64,000 bases of DNA from Asterella californica (lineage: Eukaryota; Streptophyta; Marchantiopsida; Marchantiales; Aytoniaceae), in the NCBI GenBank assembly GCA_036924285.1, contig JAYKYS010000005.1, positions 21,550,001-21,614,000 on the forward strand, in the 5' to 3' direction. This document shows, piece after piece, positions 10,072 to 22,087 of this stretch. Under the pieces are notes generated by a model that saw only the letters and a program-made list of their open reading frames with translations, ran no database searches and had not been told where the DNA came from. A program made the translations under genes and the position numbers. How positions within the stretch are numbered: position 1 is the stretch's first letter; every line of letters starts with the position of its first letter.

Positions 10072-13000
10072 GGACAGTTTGAAAGGTAGGTAAATCAAAC
10101 TGTATTGGCAACTTCGATTCCACACCATAAACAAGATGAAAAGGAGTGTACCCCGTCGAAGTCTTCGTAGTAGTCCTATACTCCCACAAGATTGCATGTA
10201 ACCTCTTATCCCAGTTGTGCTTCGCATCCTCCATATCAGCATCCTTGGCCAGCATCGTACACAAGGTATGATTGGTCTTCTCAGCTAACCCGTTAGCGTT
10301 CGGTTTGTAAGAAGTTGTCACTCGCGGCTTGATGGAGAAATGTTCCAACATAGCGGTTGTGATGCTTCCCACAAATTCACCTCCTCTATCAGAAACCAAC
10401 TCAATAGGGCATCCAAACCTAGTAATGATCCATTCCCATAAGAAACGAGCAACCTCTTCCTCACTTGTGGCTTTAAGGGGTCTGGCTTCCACCCACTTGG
10501 TCAGATAGTCGGTTGCAATCACGATATATCTGTTGCCACGAGGGGTCTTGTTTAAAGGGCCGACATGATCAGTTCCCCACTTCTCAAACGGACCTAACAC
10601 AGGAACTGATCTCAAGGGAGGAGTGCTAGTAGACTTCTTGACAAAGGTTTGGCACACATCGCAAGTTCTGCAATACTCCAGACAGTCCTTGAAAATACCC
10701 TTCCAATGATATCCAGCGTCTAAGATTTTGAAAGCCGTCACCTTACTAGCAAAGTGACCACCACATACAGGTCCATCGTGGAACTCCAGCATCAACCTTG
10801 CAGCTTCCTCCTTGCCCACAGCTCGTCGTAGCAATCCATCTGCACCTTGATGGAAAAGAACTCCTTCAACAATGGTGTATGGCTTACACCTCCTCATTAG
10901 AGCATTCCTCTCTCTCGCTCGCATATCTTCAGGAAATGATCCGTCAGAAAGGAAATTCCAAACCTCCTTGTACTCTTCCGGCACCTCGCTGCTCAACGTG
11001 ATGGTCATCAAGTCTTCATCCGAAAAAGTATCATCTAATGGTTCTTCCCTCAATTCATCGTAAGCTCTAGACAACAAATCTGCGTTGGCATGCTTCCTCC
11101 CCGATCTATCCTCAATGACGTAATCATATTCTGCCATGAGGATCTTCCATCGGGCTATCCTTCCCTCAGCGTTGGGCTTATTGAAGATGTACTTCAAAGC
11201 TTTGTGATCAGTCACTATAGAAAATTTTCCTCCTAACAAATAGTGCCGAAACTTCTTCAAAGCAAAGATTACGGCCAACCCTTCTCTCTCTATCACAGAA
11301 TAGTTCTTCTCAGCCTGCACCATCTGTCTACTAGCATAAGCTATTGGATGGTCGTGTCCATTCTCATCTAACTGACTCAAGGTACATCCAATCGCAACAT
11401 TGGATGCATCAGTATAAACAATGAATGACTTACTCCAGTCAGGTTTGGCGAGGATTGGGGCTATCACCAATGCCTTCTTCAATTCTTCAAACGTCTCCTT
11501 AGCCTTCTGATCTTGAAGTATCAGCTCGAAGACTACACCCTTCTTCATGTAGTTGGTCAACGATTGAGCTTTATTGGAAAAAGATGAAATGAATCTACGT
11601 TAATATCCCACCATCCCAAGAAATTGTCTCAACTTGGTCAAGCTAGTAAGGAATGGTAGTTCGACTATCTTCTTCATCTTGTCTAGATCCACTCCTATTC
11701 CATTTTTGGAGACGATGTGTCCCAACAGCAAACCCTCCTCGCATCCAAAAATGCACTTTTCTAGATTCAGAGATGCATTAGCTTGCTCCAATCGCTCTAA
11801 GACTTTGATCAGATGATCAAAGTGATCCTCCTTCCGCCCATACACACAAAAGTCATCAATGAAGTCCCTAACAAACTTCCCAAGAAACGGTTCGAACACT
11901 TTGTTCATGAACTGTTGAAAAGTAGCTGGAGCATACATAACCCGAACGGCATCACGTGAAATGCAAATGTACCCCACGGAGTAGTGAAGGTCGTTAAGTG
12001 TTGATGCTCAAGGACTATATGGATCTGGTTATATCCACTATAACCGTCTCCAAAACTGTACCATTCGTGACCTGCGACTTCTTCCAAGATCTCATCGATG
12101 AATGGCAACGGGTAGTAATCCTTCTTCGTGACCGCATTCAACTTCTTGTAATCCACACATACGCGAAGCTTACCGTTCTTCTTCTTCACGATCACGATGG
12201 GCGATACCCATTCTGAATTCTCCACTTCGTAAATGAACCCAGCTTCCTTCAGTTTATCAATCTCTTCTTTGACGATCACTGCTGTTGGCGGGTTGATCCT
12301 CCGTTGCTTTTGTCGAACAGATCTCGCGTCTTCCTCCACGTCGATACGATGCGTCTCCAATGTCACCTCCTTCAGATCTTTATAGCTGAAAGCAAACACG
12401 TGGATGTACTTCCTGAATATCTCCAAGAATCTTCTCTTCTCTTCCGAAGTCACCTTGGGACCAAACTTGATGGTTGCTAGTCTTCGCTCTAGCTCCTCTC
12501 CACTTAATTTTGTTTTGTCCGAGTCCTTCTCAACATATGGACGAGGGAGCAAATCAATAGCTCCAGTATGAGACGTGATACAATCCATATCAAACTCTTC
12601 ATCTTCTGACGCCTCCTCATCAGAAGAACCACCTGTATCTACTCCGGAGACACTTCCACTGTCTTCGGTTTCTGACTCCCAATAGTCGCTGGTTGGTCTA
12701 TCAGAATCAGAAGTTACACAGCCACCACTTGAGAGAGGCACCTTCACTCGATGGTCGCTAGGTCCTATCCTCAAGTAACCTTTGTGCCATCTATCAGTTG
12801 TACGAACGGCTCTCAACCAAGGTCTTCCAAGGAGTAAGTCATAGTTGGAATCTTTCAGAATTTGAAAAGACATCAAGGTTTGTACCCCCATAACCGACAC
12901 CACTACTTTCTCTAGGACTCCGAGAGGTCTCACCCTTTGCTTGTTTGCCATACCAACAATGATGCTCGCCGGTCTCGTGGGTTTCATCCCCAACCGCTTC

Positions 13001-14493
13001 ATCAAACGTTCAGATATCGCATTCACAGCAGAACCTCCGTCCACCAACACATCAGGTACAAAGTGTCCATTCAAACGAACCTCGATCTTGGATGCTTTAG
13101 TGCATACCTCAGAGGCCTGAGCATCCACTACACCAACTCCCACACTTGAGACGTTGATCTTGCCCTTAGATTTCTTCTTCTTGGTTCTTCTCGAGCTCAA
13201 TCCGCCTCGAAGCTCTCTCCTCAAGCTTGGGTTGAGTGCGATCAATTGACCCACTGTTATGTTGGCTTTTTGCGTGCCAACATCCTCCACTACGTCATAT
13301 CTAGGTTGAGCAGCTGAAATGGTGAAATCCTCCATTCCCAGCTTCTTCCTAGGCTCCTTCTGAGAAGAAGACATAGTGTTGGAACGAGTGCTCATACTTT
13401 GAGAATCCCCAATGATCATAAGTTCCTCTGAAAACCTCGTCCTCTTCCTCTCGTGAGCTAAGAGTTCCACTTGAGAGTAAGAACATTCTCCTCTCTCGTA
13501 GACATTTGGTACCTTCACCGCATCAATTGTGGCAACACCTTTGTCTTTGTTTTGTGACGGAACTCCTCCTCCCAGATTTCCTCTTGCACCTTCATTGTTC
13601 CGTCCTCCATTTTGGATGGAGTGTGGACAATTCCTTTGAAAATGAGGACCACCACATCCGTAGCACGAGATACCACCGAATTCATTTTGAGGCCCTCGAT
13701 TGAAATTTCCTCCATAACCTCGTTGGCCTCCTTCTCCTCCTTGGTTCCTCCGCTCTTTCAACTGCACTACATTGATCTTCAGATCCGCCAACGTTTCTGT
13801 TATTTGTCTTAGTTCATCTTGAAGATTAGGCGTCGGAGGGTTGACAGCAACCACAGCAGGTGTGTTAACCACAGCAGGCTTCGAGATTCTTTGAGCAGCT
13901 CTACCACCGAGTGTAATCCCTGCGACACTCGCCGTCTTTGCTTCTCCTAGAAGAACGTCATCATCTTCCAAACTCTCTTCCATTCGAACTGCAATTTCAA
14001 TCGCCTTCGCTTTAGTGGTGGGCTTCTCGTACTTCACCTGAGTTCTGATTTGAGGCTTCAGACCTGCCACAAAGTTCTTGGTAAGCATGGCCACAATTCC
14101 CATCATTGTAGCCTCCACATTATCACCGCTCTTCTTCAATATAGTCTTGAAACGAGCCTCCAACTTCTCGGTCCTTTCTGCGTAAACCCTTATCTTCTCA
14201 GCATCTCCTTGCTTCAAGAAGGTCACCTCGGTCATGAGCTTCTCATAGCTCTCATCCGGCAGAAAGTTCTCAATTAGAGCCTCCGTCAAGCTTTCCCATG
14301 TATCCATCTCAATCTTGTTCCTTCTGTATTCCTCATACCAAGTCAATGCGGTATCCTCTAGGAAATCAGACAATAGTGATGCCCACTCTTCCTTCTTCCT
14401 CTCATGGTTTCCTATGCAAGCTCGCTTGAAATCTCGCACAAAGGTTTCTACATCCTCATCATCCTTTCCATAGAAAACCGGAAGCTTCCCCAT
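10072..14493 (-). pseudogene. G2 Gag-Pol polyprotein, broken
   Basis: The minus-strand frame starts at ATG 14493 and is homologous to G1's polyprotein throughout. It has gag core, CCHC knuckle (CYGCGGPHFQRNC), DGGS protease, RT (GYSGYNQI, then FIDDFCVYG), RNase H (VYTDASN), and integrase HHCC and catalytic motifs (SDRGGEFVG). A frameshift near 11930-11940, inside RT, moves the frame. A TAA nonsense codon at 11600-11602 falls in the conserved GMVGYYRRF region. Downstream of 11560 the frame is open to 10072, where G1 interrupts it; the C-terminal domain continues at 2442. With two lesions plus the insertion it cannot make full Pol, though a Gag-protease product up to RT is still possible. Confidence 0.9.
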
Positions 14494-14755
14494 CTTAAAT
14501 TCTTGATGTCTTGTCCTCTCTTCAACACGATATCTCTCTTCGTTTTCTAATATAGGATGAATATTACTAACTCCATGCGAGCATAATCAACCATCGGTAG
14601 CAAGAAAGGAAAGGGTTCCACCATAATCGCTTGCGCTATCTCCTCACCGAACGTATGCATGAGTCGCATCCTCATTGTCACCTTCTCCACCATCTGGATT
14701 ACCATCTCCATCATGCGTTAGCTGAATTTTCGTCTGAAGATGGCAGCTTCTCCGT

Positions 14756-15181
14756 TTCAACTCCTTGCTCCTCTCTCAATCTTCTAGACGTAGATGCCAA
14801 CAGAGCAATCACGTCTCCACACTCGTGCTCCTTTGGCAAACCTTCAATTCCACAGTTTGAGCAGATATTTTCGTCTTAAAAAACACGCGAAGGAGACGAT
14901 GGACCAACTCGGAGACCTAGATCGATAGAACTCCTTCCTTCACGAGGGTTTTCTCTCTTGAATCTCACGGGACAACTTGCTGCATAGTGACCCAACCCTC
15001 TACAAAAGTAGCACCACGGTTCTGCCCTCAACTTCTTCTTGGAAGAGTCTTGCTTGTTTCTCTCCGTTCTCTCTTCAAATTCGACCTTTAACTCTCTAGA
15101 ACGTTCGTCCACACCCACTATGACATCAAGATTTTGAGGAAGGTTCCTAAGCCTCACTACCCACTCTTTCTGACCCTCCAT
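14756..15181 (-). pseudogene. G2 accessory zinc-motif ORF, frameshifted
   Basis: This is the homologue of G1's accessory ORF, in the same position between primer site and gag. It opens at ATG 15181 with MEGQKEWVVRL (G1 has MEGQPEWKLRL) and has a CCHC knuckle (CYFCRGLGHYAASC). The frame ends at 14876 beside a run of A/T. In another frame just beyond, the second motif continues as CSNCGIEGLPKEHEC, matching CPRCGVDGIPVEHEC in G1. A single indel near 14876 therefore explains the shorter frame. Conservation of both motifs between two diverged elements is the best evidence that the ORF is real. Confidence 0.72.
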
Positions 15182-15774
15182 GATCTTGACTCAAATTCGA
15201 CCCCATGCAGATTTTGATCGATTGGACTACCAGTTGAACTTCTGACAGCGATATCTTGAGCTCTGTAGCTCCAAAACTAGTAATCTTTGGATCAATAGAT
15301 AGATCAGGAGCTTCTCCAATCCGTCGTGAAGTTTCAAGGACATCCGAGAAATACAGAGAAAATGACGGTGACTGTAAATTCGATCAGAAAGCGAATCATC
15401 TACACCTTCGGACTCTTAGTCTCTCCTCCTTTTAGTCTCAACGATAAGGACTATCACTCAAAGAACCTGATAAGAGTGATCTGATCCTCTACCCTCATGA
15501 ACATATAGGATTAATGAACCACTCTACTCTCAGATTTAAACTCTAACACTCGACATGTTCTCTTCAGCTGATTCTAACATCCTATGTGTACAGAATGTAC
15601 AAGATGACCTCAAATGCATTGTAGATGACAACCGGATACACGAATGGCTCTAAGGTCTCTAGCATGGCAGTAGCTCTAACCTCTCCAAGAGTTCTCTCGA
15701 TATGCTCTCTCATAACGTCCTTCTGTATGATGTAAAACTGCACACGAAACATATCTCTCAAGCCTCCTAGTGAG

Positions 15775-15794
15775 GTCCCGACAACGGAACCAAA
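15775..15794 (-). promoter_or_regulatory. G2 primer-binding site
   Basis: The minus-strand TGGTTCCGTTGTCGGGACC lies a few bases inside the 5' LTR and matches G1's site with one change. Confidence 0.78.
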
Positions 15795-15796
15795 AA

Positions 15797-16580
15797 TGTA
15801 ATCCTCAAGCTTGCTACCGCTCCTGTCTCTCATCCAGAGTAAACCTCTGATGGCCTGTGAGGGGGCGCATCATGGAACTAGGAGGCCTCGACTAAATCCA
15901 ACTCTCAACATTCTCATATCTCTTCCTCAATGGGAACGAGAACTCTCATGAAGACGCAGAGATGAAAAACACGCCCTTTACAGATATGGCCTAACGGCTT
16001 CCAAATACAAGGCAAAAGGAGGATGAGAGGTCACTCCACAACCCCTCTATTTATACTATTGCAGATTTATCATGGTAACTACTTGTAAATTTGATTTACT
16101 GCAATTTACCGAGACCAAGTCAAAGGTAAAAGTCCTAAGTCAAGAGTAGATTTCTCCTCCTTTGACTCTACTCTAATAATTAGGATCCTTCTAGAAGTAT
16201 AAAGGAATCTTTGAAAGGAATCTCGGATTGCTTTTTACAAGACAAAATACTAACACATAATTGAGTCAAAAAGGTCAACAACCCTCTTGATTGTTTGACC
16301 CTTAAGTCTCTACAACCAATAAAAACCAGTCACGCATAAGACAAGAGTGTATTATTCACATCCTTGTCATTTTATGCACAACCAAACAAAATAGTAGTTC
16401 TCACACTTTAGAATATTCTAATATTCTGTCCTCAAATACCTCCAACTCTAACTATGACTACTCCTAGTTATCTGTCACTAACTTAGAGTATGGTCTAGCC
16501 TTAGGACTTATTTAGACGACTCACCACACATAGTTATAACTATCCATATATTTACTACTATGCAACCCCTAGATGTTACA
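15797..16580 (-). repeat. G2 5' LTR
   Basis: 784 bp, the same length as the 3' LTR at 1242-2025, with scattered substitutions. The target duplication GAAC follows at 16581-16584. Confidence 0.92.
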
Positions 16581-16584
16581 GAAC

Positions 16585-17569
16585 AAAAGACGCTTCGGAA
16601 GATGGGAACATCTTCGGAAGACGCTTCTTAAACTTTACTGTCTTCGGAAGACTGTCTTCGGAAGATTGTCTTCAGAAGTCGACTATAACCAATTCGTATC
16701 AAGAGTGGATTTGTGTTGCTTTTGTGTTAAGAGAGGCTTGGTACGAATCCTGAGTGGTGTGGTGAGTTCTTTTGTTATTTCAAGAAGTTGGAACTCGGGA
16801 ACTAGGCCTGTGCCTCCCGGTCTTCCAAGCTTCTCAACTCCACATCTTCCTAGAGAGACTAGAAGACTGAAAGGCTGGCAAAATGAGCGAGAAGACGTGA
16901 GGGTCCATTTCGGGTCTCTTCTGTCCGACCCATAGCAGCCATTCCTTCTTCTTCCCAAACCTAGAAGAGAGTCGTGAGAATACTTGCTGGCAAAATTTGG
17001 AGAGAATGGTCTAGGTCATGTCTTCCCACCGAGCAGCAAGCTTCTTCTGAGTGCGTATGAGAGGTGAGAAGTCAAAAGAACAGAGTGCAATTGTCTTGAG
17101 TCTGTTGTGAGGATAGATTCCGCGTAGGAAGACGAAGACATGTGAGACCAGTGAAAGGAAGTCTGACTTCGGGAGGTCTTCCGAAGAAGACATTGAATCG
17201 GAAGCTGTCCCGAGTGTCTTCCTAGAGGCCACTATCACCGCAGGAGCCCGCAACCATCTTACGAACCTGTTATGCACTTGATGTTTCGCGAATCTTGTAT
17301 CTTCTGATAGGAAGTAGGATGTAATGCAAGGTGGGTTGTCTTCTTGGTAATCCATGCGAGGCCTCGCTTAGATAGGGTTGTTTAGATATAGCTCGGAAGA
17401 CGAGAGCTATCTAGGAAGTACTGTTAGAATCCCGGAAGACGGAGTAGCTGTCTTCTGGAAGACTAGTTTCGTCTTCTGAGAAGTAGAAGATAGACTGTGG
17501 ACACTTGGGAAGGACTGAGCCTTCAGCTCATAGTAGGTGCTTGTGGCTTAGTGCAACAGATCTTCCAGC
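16585..17569 (+). other. H leader, GAAGAC-rich, no clear gene
   Basis: This is the right arm of H before its long ORF. It has tandem CTTCGGAAGAC motifs at the left edge (about 16590-16680) and more around 17395-17490. Open frames at 16573-16935 and 17011-17355 have no recognisable domain and are not conserved elsewhere in the window. It may be the 5' leader of the 17570 transcript. Confidence 0.45.
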
Positions 17570-19786
17570 ATGACGATGCATCCGCGAGGCTTGGTGTTAC
17601 CAGCGACAGAATTGGCCGAGGCCACTCCTTTCCTCAAGGAGTTGGGTCTCGACTTCTTCCTGTGGGATTGGAACCTCGCCGATCAAGGACTTCTGGAGGA
17701 GGTGTGGGCAGCGTTGTCACCTCGTAACCGTGTATCTGCGAAGGCAGGAGTAGCTCGAGGAAGGCCATCTTCCTGGACTGAAGATTGGTGGCGCAGGGCT
17801 TTTCACAGGCCAGAGTCCGAGAACCGAGGATATTGGTACGAGAAGAAGATCTCGCCCAGGATCGTGAGTTCGTGGCATGTGTCTGGGAGCACCACCTGTC
17901 TTTTCGTGGAAGACAGACAGGGGAGGAACGGTTGGAAGATAGAATCTTATCGGGAGCCGAAGAAGCGACTTCTGGCGAAGTTGTTTCTGCATCTCTTTCC
18001 CAAGGGGAAACCGCAGAAGACAAGGTACTTAGGAGATCAGGACGTGGAGTTCCTGGAATCAGTGTGGGATGACAGAGTGCCCATCTACTGGGACGCGTAC
18101 ATCCACAACTATGTACAGACGGAGCTAGCGTACTTGGATACCCCGGCGGGAGGACACTTGACACCCTTCCTATGCTACTTGTATGTAGCCATGGGGGATC
18201 TTAGGGAAGATCAGCTGGCAGAGTATGGGCCAACGGAGAGACAGGAGGTGAAGGAGGAGACCTCGGAAGACGATGACCGAGCGGCAGCCGGAACGCCCCC
18301 TCCCACTCTGATGTCACAGCTGAGGCCCGGCTCTCACCAGAAGACGCTTCTGGTGAGGGAAGATGAGTCTAGTGGGTCGGAAGACGCCATGCCACCGAGG
18401 AAGATGGGTCCCAGAAGTGTACCGAGGACACCCATCTCTCTCATTCATTCAAGATCGGAGTCCGACTCGGAGGAAGAACTGCTGAGTACCCGATCGGAGC
18501 AGAAGACCGCTTCTGCAACACCTGGGAGTCTTCTGAAGACCCCAGAAGACAAGAGAAGAAGGGATACTCCTACTGCGATGCGAGGAAGTGCAGTGAAGAG
18601 ATCCGCTCCTGCCATGAGAGATCTTCCACCCCGGAAGATGAGAAGGGTAGCTTCTTCTCGTGCGCAGAAGATGAAGGCCATTGTGGTGGAAAAGGCTTCC
18701 TTGTCTCTGGAAGACGAAGTCGACACCGCGGAGCGAGTGGTGGAGATGAACTTGTCTTCCGCAGGAAGACGACGGGAGGAATTCAGCGCCTACTTCCAGA
18801 AGGAGATCCAGCCAGCTATGGAGTTGCTGGAGAAGAGAGCGAAGGCTCAGGAGAGGCCCTTGCAACCTGGATTCGGCCTGCGCACCTTGTTGCGACAGAG
18901 AGGAGACCAGAAGAAGACGAAGTCGCTGGAAGCTAGTCTCCGCACCACGGAGAAGCTTGCAGTCAGGTACAAGACGGAAGCAGCCGCTTCTGCCAAGGAG
19001 CTGGTGCAGCTTCGGAAGAGCAACCAGGAGTTGCAGGCGCGTGTACAGCAGCGCGATCAGGAAGTCCTCCGAGTGCGGGAGAAGATCACCACCCTCGCAG
19101 AGGAGCAGACCACTTGGAAGACGCAGCGAGAAGCCGCAGAAGCGCGAGTTGCAGTTGAGAAGACGCAGCGGGAAGCAGCGGAGGCTCGAGCACAAGAGAT
19201 GCTAGCACAGTCGGTGGAAGCGCTTCGGAAGAAGTTCAACTTCACCGCGGGTAGGAAGTTACTTATCTTAGCTAGAGGATGGGACAGCGAGTCTAAAGCA
19301 AGGTTGGTGGAATGCAGGGAGAGCATGTTCAGGTACTTGGATCGACAGATCGAAGGAGTGAAGACCCTTTATGGTCTTCCCTTGCTTCCGACACCTGTAA
19401 CCGCATCTTCCCACGCTCCAGCATCATCGACTGGATCCGGAATGAAGAAGGAGGAGTTCGACCTCGCTGTGCACTTGGTAGTGACAGCGTTGGAAGCCGG
19501 GAAGACACCGGAAGACGCCCCGGAATACAAGATGTCTTCTGGAAGACAGGAAGACGAGCCGTCTTCCCAGGTATTCAGAGTGGAGGAAGCGACTTCCCCG
19601 GACCCTATGAGGTCGCCATGGTCCCTTGTCCCGCACCAGTGGCTCAGAAGACGAAAGAAGCACCGGTCGATTCCGCTTCTCAGAAGACGCTTTTGTCTTC
19701 CGAAGCAGAAGCCGAAGTCGAGGAAGACGCAGCAGCAGCGACAGCAGAGCCAGCCAAGGATGATGAGGAGGAAGCCACCTCAGTGA
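17570..19786 (+). CDS. H-encoded 738-residue protein, unrecognised, coiled coil
   Basis: This is the only long ORF of H. The N-terminal 230 residues look globular and rich in tryptophan and aromatics (FFLWDWNLADQ, SWTEDWWRRAFH, VPIYWDAYIHNYVQTELAYL). Residues about 225-400 are low-complexity, acidic and basic, with many ED and KT pairs encoded by GAAGAC. Residues about 430-590 form a strong coiled coil (REEFSAYFQKEIQPAMELLE onward, with repeated TQREAAEARV units), followed by a conserved-looking GRKLLILARGWDSES. A globular head plus coiled coil would fit a Gag-like structural protein of a non-autonomous element, but I see no zinc knuckle and assign no function. From about residue 675 the frame looks wrong: it becomes an R/K/Q run, while the +2 frame gives an acidic tail (see 19600-19887). 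Confidence 0.6.
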   Translation: MTMHPRGLVLPATELAEATPFLKELGLDFFLWDWNLADQGLLEEVWAALSPRNRVSAKAGVARGRPSSWTEDWWRRAFHRPESENRGYWYEKKISPRIVSSWHVSGSTTCLFVEDRQGRNGWKIESYREPKKRLLAKLFLHLFPKGKPQKTRYLGDQDVEFLESVWDDRVPIYWDAYIHNYVQTELAYLDTPAGGHLTPFLCYLYVAMGDLREDQLAEYGPTERQEVKEETSEDDDRAAAGTPPPTLMSQLRPGSHQKTLLVREDESSGSEDAMPPRKMGPRSVPRTPISLIHSRSESDSEEELLSTRSEQKTASATPGSLLKTPEDKRRRDTPTAMRGSAVKRSAPAMRDLPPRKMRRVASSRAQKMKAIVVEKASLSLEDEVDTAERVVEMNLSSAGRRREEFSAYFQKEIQPAMELLEKRAKAQERPLQPGFGLRTLLRQRGDQKKTKSLEASLRTTEKLAVRYKTEAAASAKELVQLRKSNQELQARVQQRDQEVLRVREKITTLAEEQTTWKTQREAAEARVAVEKTQREAAEARAQEMLAQSVEALRKKFNFTAGRKLLILARGWDSESKARLVECRESMFRYLDRQIEGVKTLYGLPLLPTPVTASSHAPASSTGSGMKKEEFDLAVHLVVTALEAGKTPEDAPEYKMSSGRQEDEPSSQVFRVEEATSPDPMRSPWSLVPHQWLRRRKKHRSIPLLRRRFCLPKQKPKSRKTQQQRQQSQPRMMRRKPPQ

Positions 19787-19887
19787 CACCCGACGTAACT
19801 GCAGGGCTTTCTAGCTTATCAGAAGCCGCGTTAGGAGCTCCGATAGGAGCAGATCAGGTAGAGATTGCCACGGAGCAATCAGAGTAG
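19600..19887 (+). pseudogene. Likely true C-terminus of the H protein, in another frame
   Basis: In a different frame from the 17570 ORF, this stretch encodes an acidic alanine-rich tail (EAEAEVEEDAAAATAEPA, then SSLSEAALGAP) ending at a stop at 19887. The composition fits the rest of the protein better than the R/Q-rich run in the first frame, so an indel near 19600-19620 probably separates them. This could be a mutation or a base-calling error. Confidence 0.45.
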
Positions 19888-21506
19888 TTAGTAACTCCAT
19901 TGACTATTCCAAATTTAGTAAGACCAAAACATGCTATCTTAAGGATGGCAGTTTTCAGTGTAAAATTAGTTAGGATACCATGTGGCAGCATAGGTAGCGT
20001 AGGAGCAACAAGGTGGATGGCTAATTAGGAAGGAGAACCGTTTGCATGTGGGGTGTCAACCTCCTGTCAACGCCTCTCCCTCCCTGGTGGTCGTCTCCCC
20101 TGGTTCTCATGGCAGCGACATAAGTAGGATCGAAGAGTAGGAGACAGAGTTCTAGAGTTCTAGAGTTCGATAGTTCTATAGTTCTGCACGCACATACCAA
20201 TCTTACGGTGCAGGAGACAGATTAGACACTAGAAGTACACAGTGTACACTACACCCGTTGTTGGAAACATACGAATAGTCTGGGAATACACAGAAGGGGT
20301 CTGCATGCTCGTACCAGCAGTGGTTCGGAGATGTAGATGAGTAGTGGACAGTCTAGAGTAGGGAACGGCATCCTCGTGCAGTCCTACTGGTTAGACTGAT
20401 GTGTCGAGGAGTAGACGCAGGAAGTAGAGGGAGTGAGTTTCCCAATGCCATTGTGACTTCTTCTTGGGGAATAGATTGTGGATTTGAGTGCAGAAGCTTC
20501 GTTCATGTCTTCTGGGTGGTGGGTTTCTTTGAATTCGCTCCCAATTGTGCATGGGAAGTATTCTTCTAGAGTGGCGGTGAATGTCAACAGTTGTGGAATT
20601 GTAGCTTGACTCGTTCAGTAGAGCACTTGGGATCTGCGTACGAACGGTCTTATGGATAAGGGATCCCAGAAGACAGAGTAGTCATAGCAGCGAAGTGAAG
20701 AAGAAAGAAGCCTTCTTCTCGCAACAGAAGACGACATCCTCGAGTAGAAGACGGTGCAATAGTACTCACGTTTGTTGGCTTCCTCCCCAAACTATTACAA
20801 GCAGGGATGGCTTGTTAGTCAGGATCCGGACTAGAAGCCTGTCGGAATCTTAATTGCCTCTTTTCATTTTGTTTTCTCTTGTTTGGATTTTCTTATCTTC
20901 CCCATCTTCTCCCATCTTCCCCATCTTCTTACCTTCTTCTAGTGAGTTTCCGAGACTTCTATTGAGCTTCCGTGAAGGTGAATGTCGTTGTAGTGTTGCA
21001 GGAAGACCACTTCCGTAGGCAGAAGCCTGGGAAGGCTACAGGGGACATACACCCTGTGATTAATCTAACCCGTTGGAATGTGAGTGTGAGAATAAGGTGT
21101 AACGACCGTTGCTAGTCGACTTCTGCGAAGCAGGACAGCCTTCTGGAGGTGTGAGAAGACGAGCTGAACCCCCAGAAGACGAGAATCGCTTCGAGAAGAC
21201 GGTACCGAGAAGATCGGAAGAAGCAACCTGGAAGCAGGAAGATCGTCTTCCCGAGCTCCTCTATGAATAGTTGTGTGGTATTTTAGTTGGTAGTTGTTTG
21301 TTTAGTTCCAGAGCACCATTTGGCGTGTCTGGAAGATGTGTGGTTTTGTGTGGTTTTGTGAGAAGACGGGATTCCTAGACAAAACCCGTGTGTTTGTGTG
21401 TTTGAACAGATCTTAGAACTTAGAGCAGCGTTACTTGCGTAAATTCTCTGTGGGAACGATATCTTGTATACTAAATGGGCAAAAGGAGTAATCCTGCGTC
21501 ACTACA
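19888..21506. other. H 3' part, no gene seen
   Basis: About 1.6 kb without a credible coding region. It holds a direct repeat of TAGAGTTCTAGAGTTC type near 20150-20175, further GAAGAC motifs (20660-20750 and 21120-21250), a pyrimidine-rich CCCATCTTC run near 20890-20930, and an LTR-end-like stretch near 21448-21490. Confidence 0.45.
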
Positions 21507-22087
21507 TCTTCTGTAGATAGATATAATCGCCAGGATGAAACTTGCGAATCGACGGTCGATAACCTCCTCCTCGGATAGTCGCATATCGCAACGTGTCTCT
21601 ATGCTAAGCAATCACTAGGTTCTCAAAAGCCATAGGCATAACTCTCTGAAATGTCTCTGCTCGTTGAGAACATGCTCTCACCCACATATCCGGATCATCA
21701 AGGTCCAGCACCTTAGCAGAATCACGACGAATGGCCGAAGGTAGATCTGGATCTCGGCCATACAATAGAAAATACGGTGAGAAGGAAGCCAAAGACGCTT
21801 GTCGGCTGAAACGATAACACATAGCCAACCATGGTAACTGCACATCCCAGTCTCCCAAGTGGCCCTTCTGCAAGCCATACTTGCGCAATCCTCTCTTCAC
21901 CGTCTAAACTACCCTCTCCGTCAAACCATCCGCCTCAGGATGATCTCGAGATGTAGTTCGATGATCAATCAGCGCCGGATCACACAAGACCTGAAACTCA
22001 CCAAGGAACTCTGTACCTTGGTCTGTCATCACTTCAGCTGGTGCTCCAAAACGACTCAGCACTCGATCTAAGAACGCGTATGACGTC
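21507..22087 (-). pseudogene. Copy B integrase, C-terminal half
   Basis: The minus strand encodes the end of the integrase core (KRGLRKYGLQKGHLGDWD, then FSPYFLLYGRDPDLPS) and the start of the post-core module. A TAG at 21604-21606 breaks it where copy A has CAG, and a TAG also occurs near 21902. The frame downstream of the stop continues with the GGGYRPSIR and HPGDYIYLQ module up to the H junction at 21510. It joins the N-terminal half at 43415 across copy A; the duplication CGTC is at 22084-22087. Confidence 0.85.

Larger units (their letters stand above)
1242..16580 (-). mobile_element. Gypsy element G2, split by G1
   Basis: This is an LTR retrotransposon on the minus strand with 784-bp LTRs at 1242-2025 and 15797-16580, flanked by the 4-bp duplication GAAC (1238-1241 and 16581-16584). 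A primer site follows the 5' LTR and a polypurine tract precedes the 3' LTR. Without the 7.6-kb G1 insertion it is about 7.7 kb, close to G1's length. It belongs to the same family as G1: same protein order, same accessory ORF, same primer-site type. The LTRs differ at scattered positions, so it is older than G1. Its polyprotein has a frameshift and a nonsense codon. Confidence 0.93.
203..21506 (+). mobile_element. H: GAAGAC-rich insertion, class not recognised
   Basis: Copy B's coding sequence stops matching copy A at about 202 and resumes at 21507, so the material between is an insertion. Flanking hexamers TCTGCT (197-202) and TCTTCT (21507-21512) may be an imperfect target duplication. Without the G2 insertion (1242-16584) it is about 6 kb. 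It encodes one long protein on the plus strand at 17570. A segment near 21448-21490 resembles the end of a plant LTR (CTCTGTGGGAACGATATC), but I could not find matching terminal repeats. It may be a non-autonomous or degenerate LTR element. Both arms are densely populated with GAAGAC/GTCTTC. Confidence 0.55.
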
